A DNA stretch of 64,000 bases from Pachyseris speciosa (taxonomy: Eukaryota > Cnidaria > Anthozoa > Scleractinia > Pachyseridae), in assembly GCA_016490735.1 (NCBI GenBank), contig JAEMWC010000192.1, positions 681,001-745,000 of the forward strand. The letters run 5' to 3'. Under the pieces are notes generated by a model. It ran no database searches. It was not told the DNA's origin and worked only from the letters and a program-made list of their open reading frames with translations. The translations under genes were made by a program, and so were the position numbers. Positions 54,201 through 63,200 of the stretch are shown here, in pieces; position 1 is the first letter of the stretch; every line of letters begins with the position of its first letter.

Positions 54201-57200
54201 ACAAAACAACAAAACAGTGGATTCTAATAAAAGAAAAACTATTAAACTGCAAGTTCCGATATGCAAAAAAATATTATTAAAACGCGACAAGCCTTGCTGA
54301 TCTGAAACTCAGTTGTCAATCAGCCGAGGGATTTTCAATACTCGCCAAAAATTTTACAAAATAAATTGAGAACATTAGTTTGATTTTTGAAACATAACCT
54401 TGTCTTAAAACCAGAAATCAACATCTCACTTTGCTCTGATTGTCTTTTCCGCTTTTTCCTTTTCAATGAGATATTGAAGCACATTTTTTTTTTAATTCAG
54501 AGAAAGTTTCCGTCTTTGAGCCTTTTAAGACAATACCGGCCATGAACCACAATTGTCTAAACTTTTAAACACGTATCTTCCAGAAAAACAATTGCTACTG
54601 TTTTGAGAAACGTATTAAAGTAGAGGAAGGTTGAGTGCTAGCTACAGAGTGCAGCTGAACAGCACAGACTTTAAACTCCAAGAAGCGCAAAATGAGTACA
54701 AACGCGACTTTCCCTAACGGCACCACACCACCTGAATGCCCGATCTACACCTTCCTTGGCGGAAAATTTGACAAAAACAACAGCGAGACTTACGCGGTGC
54801 TCGTGTTTATAATCGTACTGGCCATTATCGCTTCTCCTGTCACAACATTTTTGAACGCGTTCGTAATCTACGCTGTCAAGACGAAACCGCGACTACAAAC
54901 TATGTCTAACATCGCAATCGGATGTCTGGCTGTCACTGACGGTCTAACTGGAATAATCGGACTTCCAACTTTTATCGCGGCAAGAATATTAACCCTCAAA
55001 GCAGAAACATCAAGCGATTTTTGTGCGGTGAAAACTCTATCCCGAAACATCATCAGAATATTGTGTGGAGCAACAATGCTTCATCTGCTAGTGATGAACG
55101 TTGAACGGCACATAGCCTTAAAATACTCCTTCAGCTACCTAACCATAGTCACAAAAGGTCGCATAATCGGCTTGTCCTTTCTCGCGTGGATCACTACATT
55201 TATTCTAACTGTACCTTTGGCTGTCACAGACGAAAGCATCTACCTTACGGTTAACAACAGCATCCTGTTTTTTTCCATGGTCTTCATTTTCTCGTGTGAA
55301 GTGATAGTTTACTGTGAAGCTCGTCGCCACCAAAAGCAAATCGCCGCCCAGCAAGTTTCAGTAGAAGCAAGAAAAACGTTCTTAGCACAGAAAAAGGTCT
55401 CTAAAGTAACCACTTCTGTACTTTTGGCACTTGTTATTACTTATACTCCTATATTTTTAGTTCGAATACTGGTGAAAAATTCTGTCATACGGTCTACAAA
55501 TGCAGCGGGCGTTGTTTTCTTTACAGCAACCCTTGTAATAATGTTGAACTCATTAATAAACCCTATTATTTACTGTGTAAGGAAAAGGCAGTTCCGTGAA
55601 TCCTTTCTTGAAATATTTTTGGGGAAAACCATTGTACATGGTGAGGAAATCCAAATGGGCGTTATTAAAGAGAAAAGTAACGCAAAATTTACCAGTGCTG
55701 CCAGTATCAACAATAAAAATGAAAACAACAGCAACAAAAGGTGACAACAGTGAAGAAGACAACAGTGGCAACAACTTTAACGGTGACCTCAAAGATAATA
55801 ACTGCTACTTTAGTAACAATAAGAACAACGAAAGTAAGCAAAAAACCTAAATAATGTAGCACTGCAAGAAGTTTCGTTTCCACTCCACAGCCCATTCGAC
55901 TGGCATTTTCTTATTCTTGAACCCATCATAATAAATCCGTCGTCACAGTCAAAAGTTACTTTATTGGGATACGTTGTCGCTCGGCCTGTAGCAGGGCCAT
56001 ATTTTGGGTCGGCCAGTGAACCAGAGTCTTTTGTTACGGCAGAATAGGAAGGCGAAGTGTAATTTATTTGTTGTTTTCAAACTATTAAACTTACTTACGA
56101 AGTCAACAACAGCAACCACACTGATAACCGAGGCATTGACAACAAGGACAACAACAATAATAACAATCACCAAGCATGACCACAGCAATGTTAATAACTG
56201 TAATTAGTATATACCACACAAGTGAATAGTGCTTTTCGCGCGCTCTGATTGGTTAACTCGGAGGTGATTAGCAAGTACTATTCACCTCCGAGCAGCCGGT
56301 TGTTGGTATATTGTCACACATAAAGTAATGCTTTAGTCCGCTAATTATTCAGCTTGAGTGGTATATACTAAAACAATTATTCACCTCAGTGTCGGTGAAA
56401 GTGGTGGATATTTACCTCGCCGCTTCGCGGCTCGGTAAATATCCACCACTAATCACCTCCACTTCGGTGAATAATTGTTAAATAATATGTGAATACAACA
56501 TAGAAATTGTCCATAACAAATGAATACGATTTCGTCAATAAATGTAACATAAAACAACGCAACTTGAGTTTAGGCAGAGGACTCTATTAAAATTAAAATT
56601 AAAATTACTTTCTGGGGTTAATTTTCTTTTTACTGGAGTGTTCCGTTTTTCATAGATAGTTCTTTCATTTAGTAACATTCATTTTTCACTTCGCCTCACG
56701 ATTATTTTTTTTCCATAGGAAGAAAAAATGGCCTCAAATGACGATGATAACCAAACACATACAGTCTAGAGAAAGCTCTGAAATACTTGTTCTGTAGAAA
56801 TTGGCGGACTCGAGTGCTATTGAAACAGAAACCAACGAGAACAACAACGATATCTTGATAACGTGACCCACAAAATTAACCTCATCTAAAACAAAGGCAA
56901 TGTTAGGTCTTCTTGCAATGTTTGCCCACTTTTACAGTCAAAAGCCACAGAATAGAAGGGGTAGAATAGAGAGCAAAAAGGTTTTATTTGGTTTATCTCA
57001 AACGTATTTTACAACAGTGAGAGTAGTATATCCACAGACGTCGTTCCCACTTTAGTCACTTTTTTTTGGTTATAAACCTTCTCGGGAACAAAGAGTCAAA
57101 CCAAACACTTGAAGACCTCGTAACAACGATTAACAAAGATAAATGTTAAGTCGGGATTGCATAGTTATGCCACCGAAACAAAAAGAAACAAAAAACTATT

Positions 57201-60200
57201 CTGGCGATTTGGATTTTTGGAGGGAGCCCTTGACGAATAACGGAACTTCCATCCTGCAGTCTCCTCATTCGTTACGCGATAACATCACAATTATTCCATG
57301 TAATACAAACAGTAAACGGTAAGAAAAAAAAATTAAATGAAGTACCAGTGCAAGCAGTTTCGTTTCCACTCCACAGCCCATTGGATTGGCATTTTCTGAT
57401 TCTGGAACCGGCCATAATAAATCCTTCATCACAGTCAAAAGTTACTACATTGGGATAAGTTGTCGCTCGTCCGGTAGCAGAGCCATTCTTTGGGACGGCA
57501 AGTGAACCACAGTCTTTAGCTACGGCAGAATAGAAAGGTGAAGTGTAATTTGTTTGGTTTCTATAAACTGTAAAACTTACTTTAAACTCACTTCTGCACC
57601 ACACTTCTTGTGTGTTTCCCACCTCAGAAAATATGTTACCTTCGCATAGAGTATCATTTCCAGTCCAAGTCCCTTCAGATGTGCATCTTCTCAGCTTCGA
57701 TCCTCTGAGGATGAACCCCTCGTCACAAGTGAAAGACACTTTATGGGGATACGTTGTTTGATCGCCAAAACGTGATCCATTGGAAGGTGAATCGAGTGAC
57801 CCACAGTCTTTGGCTACAGAGAAAGCAAACTGTCTTCGTTAGAGGAATAGATAATGTTGCACCTTATGGCGTATTAATGGTGAGACGTTTGTTTATCATG
57901 CTATCCAGTGCGAGAAAAGTGGCTTGACCGCACCCAAATTTCGGCTCTAAGGCGGTGATAATCAAGTGAAAGAGGGAACAGCACTGCTAAAGCAGCTCTT
58001 GCAATTATTTAAGATGGGCAATATCAACTCTTCTCATTACTACGACGAAGAGCCGGCCTGAAATTTTTTTTTCAACTAATTACATTGACAAAAGGGCTCA
58101 TCGCCGCTCTAAATTGCATTAGCTTGACATTGTCTCACAAGAGATCCTTTCAATATAAAGCCTTCATTACAAGAAAACGACAATATATTCGGAAACTTTG
58201 TTATGTTTGATCCAACTATATACCCATTCATGAGAACCTAAAGGACACAACAGTCTCCTGCTAAAGAGGGGCAAAACCAAATGAATCAATCATAAAACTT
58301 GACTAACTCTTTTTCCTTCTTTCAAAAGGCTCTCACCTTCACAGATTGCCTCCACACCACTCCATGTGCCATTAGTCGAGCACTGGCGCTCAGCTGAACC
58401 TCTCAGGTTGAACCCATCGTCACAATAAAATATCAATATGTTAGGATAAGTAGTTCGACTTCCACGTTTAGTGCCATTGAACGGCGTAGTAATAAGACCA
58501 CAGTCTTTGGCTAAGAATGACAAAGTATAAAGCATAATGCAACATTTGAGTGAAATAGGTATAAAATGGGAAATCTGGGGGCGGGTGTAATTATACAGGG
58601 TGAGTATAAAGTATGAATCCCACAATTATTTAAACAGTTTCCCAGTTATCACTATATCTGACATTATGTGGCATGCAAAGCGAAGAAGGGCATGGGTATT
58701 GCTGGTTTGAGCGGACGTTCTTGAGTTTTTCTGCTCTACTGCAAATACACGCTGCTTCTTATCCATCAGAATTAAGAAACCCCGACAATTCAGGCATTCA
58801 AATCACCAATAATGCAAACAGGCAACCCTATTCGTTATCGCCGTTAAGCACGTAACTCAAGCAGTTGCAAAAAGAAAAGCCTAAATTCAGGCCTCTGAAA
58901 TACCAGAGGAGTGCTATTATCAGCTGAGCTAACAAATCAACTGGGAGCTGGTCATTTCATCCGTTCATAATCCCCTATTTGCCTAGCCTAGGGAGCCTAT
59001 TGTTCTATTGTTGATCTATTGGTAACGCTCAGAACATCGCGGCTTAAATGACAGGCAAGAAATGACATCATGATTTCGCTGACCAATCAGGTCAATGGTC
59101 ATAACATATCCACATTAGTAACTGCTAACAAATCAGTGAAAATAGCGACAATTAACAATTACTGGATGAGGCTGACCATGATACTGAGAATTATCAGGGC
59201 CGAGGTTTGTGTTATCTGCCGAAGCATAAGGCTGAGGCGGATAACACAAACCGAGGCCTCGATAATTCCGCTAAGGCGCGTAGAAGTAAATAAACATGCT
59301 ACATCAACTTGTAAACAACTTTACATATTTCTAAACTCGCACCTTAAGGTTGCAGCGCAGTCCAAACGTTTCCAGCAAAATTTTACAAAAAGGTTACTCT
59401 AAAACATATGCTTTAAAACTTAATTAAACTTTTGACTGAACTTACATCCGTTTTGATAAAAAAAAAACCTTCGGTGAAATAATTCTTCGAAAGCCTCAGC
59501 AAAAGAAATCTGCTTCTGGCATGTGTAACACTGTTGTTTGCAAACTGATGTCACTTTTGCATCTATTGTCTGTGGGTATGATGTCACCTCTACATGTGTA
59601 AAACCAATTGTCTGCAGGTATGACGTCACTTCTGCATGTATAAAAAGTATTGTCTGTAGGTGTGACGTAACGAAAACAGTGCCAGCAGTAATTAGCTGCG
59701 CGTTTGTAGCCAATCAAATTTGAGATAGCGATACCAATGCATAATAATAAAAATTGTCTGCTGACCTCATGCCTGAGGCTTAGTTTTTGCAATTTAAAAG
59801 TTGGCTCACACGGATTTCCAGCACTTTCCACACTTACACTTTCATGGGTCAATATTAACACTCTACCAGTTGATACTATAAGCGTGATATCAAAGATACC
59901 TAATGACTTGTGAAGAAGCCATGGTATTTTCCTTATAAAAATTTACCATATTGACGGTATAACCTGTCAGAAATACCCCTGAGCTTTCAGTAATAATTCG
60001 AAAACAAGCTCGGGGGCCGCAATGGTTTATTATGAACTGTGATCTGAATGTTAAGATGATTATTTGCACATTTTAAAACTGTGGGAAGAGATTAAGAGCC
60101 ACCTTAAAATTTCGAAAGTTTAAGGTTGCTCTGAAATATTGTTCCATCGAAGCACAGGTCCTGGAAAGTACAGGAATCCAGTTTTAGCCACGTTAGGACA

Positions 60201-63200
60201 ACAATCACAAAGAAATATTTCTAAAAAGCTAGAGAACCATTTTAATTTTCATGGCCTTAGGGCCTACATACCTTTACAGATTGTTTCCATCCCGTCCCAT
60301 ATCCCATCTACTGTACACACGCGCACAGCTGAACCTCTTAAATCAAAGCCATCGTTACATGAAAATATCACTTTGTTAGGATAAGTAGTTTGAATTCCAC
60401 GGTTGGTGCCATTCAGGGGTGTACTGATAGGACCACAGTCTTTGGCTGGTATAAGAAAAACAATACAAAATGGTCTCTTGGAGGCATGCCAGCGTCATAC
60501 TTGTTTATGGCAGACTATTAAATATACAGGGTGTTTCAAAAGTTTGTGGACATTTTAAAAAGACTATAGTTCATTCATATTTCTTATTTTTCTCTCCATT
60601 TTCTTACAGACATTAACAAATCTTATTGTTTATCGATTTTCAGAACTGTCCTATGAGTCGGATAAAAAAACTCGTTGAAATAAATATTTTCCCGCCAAAA
60701 GGTGCAATCTGTGTCGTGCGTGTTTCTGTACCTTCCCGCAATTTTTGTCTGTTTTCAGTAGCAACTAGATTTTCAACGTCTTATTATAATTTGCAATTAT
60801 GAACCCTAGAAAAGCAGTCTATTTAAGAGCATAGGTAGCAATTTTACGATCATCGGGAGTATCTGTGCGAGAAATGGCTAAAATATTACTAAAAAGCAAG
60901 AGCTGGGTAGCGAAGTGGTCAAGTTCACAAGAGTTTTACGATAAGCCAAGAAGCGGTCGACCAACAGTCCTTGACAGAAGCGCAAAGAAAGTCATAGAAA
61001 AAGTAAACTATAAAAGAGGAAATTCTACCAGAAAAATCAGCAAACAACTGAAGAACAAAGGTCTGCCTGGATCTACAGCAACAGTATGGAGATATATGTC
61101 AAGAAAAGGATGGAAACCTTTGAGATGAAAAGAAGACAACAACCAGCGGAAAGCTCGCTTGGTATTCGCTCGCAAATATCGTAAATTTACAACAGATGAA
61201 TGGGAAAACTTTCTCTTTACCGATGAGTGCCCTAAATACCTTTTCCATCTTCCCAACCCTAAAAACGATATCATATGGGCTCACAGGAGAGTCAAGTTCT
61301 GCCATCGTACCAAGTTAAAGGAAGCGCCAAATGGATGGTTTGGGGTGGCATGACAGGCCGCGGTGTCACTTCCTTACATTTTATCGCGCAAGGACAAACT
61401 GTAACGGCAGAGTATTATATCACAAAAGTCCTTGAGAAAGAAGTGAAGCCTCTTTTCAGCCGTAGATCTACAACAGAAGAGCCGGCAAAACCGGCGAAAG
61501 CAGTGCGACCTTCGTAGAATATGGCGCACCAGCTCATACGGCGAAAGCAACCCAGAAGTGGTGCAAGAAAAACCTCCTGAATTTTATCCAAAAAGATGAG
61601 TGGCCTGCAAATTCACCTGATCTAAACCCCATTGAAAACCTATGGAGCATCATTCACGAAGCTGCATACAGATATCCGAGCCCAGAGACGATGGGAGGAC
61701 TAATATCAAGGTTACGGCAAGCCTGGCGAAACATACTACTAGCAGGCCTATGGGAGCTAGCTCGTTCCACGCCGCAACGGCTCAAAAACGTTATACAGAA
61801 CAATGGGGGGTGGGAGGAGCACTCTGGATATTGATATTTTAACACTGGCCAAAGGAAACAATGTACATAAAACTGGAAAACTTTCATTACAATCGGAATC
61901 CTAAAACTATCATTTATTTGTATAGAAAAGTGTCCACGAACTTTTGAAACACCCTGTATATTGATAGGCAGAGCTAGGCTGCACCTTAACATGACCCTTC
62001 ATGGTTGAGCTAAGCTACACCTCAACATGATCCTTCATGGTTGAATATCTTTTAAAGTGCTTTTTTAACTATAATACCCTGAGATAATGCAGGTATCTTT
62101 CTTTCAAAAAAGACCGGTAGGAAGAAAATCATCTAATTGTAAGGGCATTTCTTTCTCTGGGGAATTTCATTCATCCCCGTTACATATACCGACCTGAGCA
62201 GAGTGTCTCGTGGCCACTCCATTGTTTATTAGCCTGGCAAGTGCGAGATGTAGAGCCCGTCAGATCAAAGCCATCATCGCAGCGAAGAGTTACGCTGCTT
62301 AAAAATGTTGTCTTCTCACCAATTTTAGTTCCATTGAGAGGCGAGATAAGAGGTCCACAGTCAACAGCTTCAAAGAAAAGCCAGGGAAGACCGTGAGCAT
62401 AAAGATATAATTACTTACGCCGTTCAGTACTATGTAGTAGCTCATAATTAAGGTAAAGTACAATTTTCTGAGCTTGGTAAGTAAATAAAGGTATCAGGTA
62501 TGCATTAACGTTAATAGAGCGAAATATTTTCATAGTATCATTTCCACTTACGTTTGCAGATGGCCTCGTTTCCACTCCAAGTTCCGTTAGCTTGGCATCT
62601 TCTGACTGCTGACCCTTCAATTTCGTATCCATTATCACAACTGAAGGTTATTGGATGTGGGTATCGCGTCGATACTCCTGACACAGAGCCATGTTCTGGT
62701 AGTCTCGGCTTTCCACAGTTGATGGCTTCAAAATGAGATAGGAACGACTTCAAAAGCAGGAGAATGCATGACTGATGAATGTCACGTAAGAACACACGAC
62801 CAGTGAGTAGGAGGTGATGAATTCAGTTGACGATGTTTAACAAGAACCTGGAGCATCCCCATACGAGTAGCCGTATGACGATCAGCTCGATGTGTAATCT
62901 TTTTGTGTACTCGAATTTGCAGTGTTACAATGCATAGCGGATTAAACCATATTAACGACAGCTGTTTAAATTTAGACATGTTGGAAGTGGCCCGCGATAC
63001 TCATGGTTGATGTAATTCTTTCAATCGATCAACAAGTGAATTACCATCATGTGCTCACATTATCACTTAAAAGATGTTCTTAAACATAAAGCTCAAACGG
63101 TTTCGCGACAAACATTTCATGAAAGCGACAGTTTGAGCAGCAATAATAAAATGCACCAAATTCAAGGTGTTCGAATATGACAGATGAATGACTGTGACGG

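Noticed and set aside
58895..58945. A tRNA-like sequence.
   Set aside because: Box B is too degenerate and no stems form; at most a SINE relic.
59420..59861. Minus- and plus-strand frames over the 42-bp minisatellite as genes.
   Set aside because: They are open only because the repeat period is a multiple of three; no start context, splice signals or domain.
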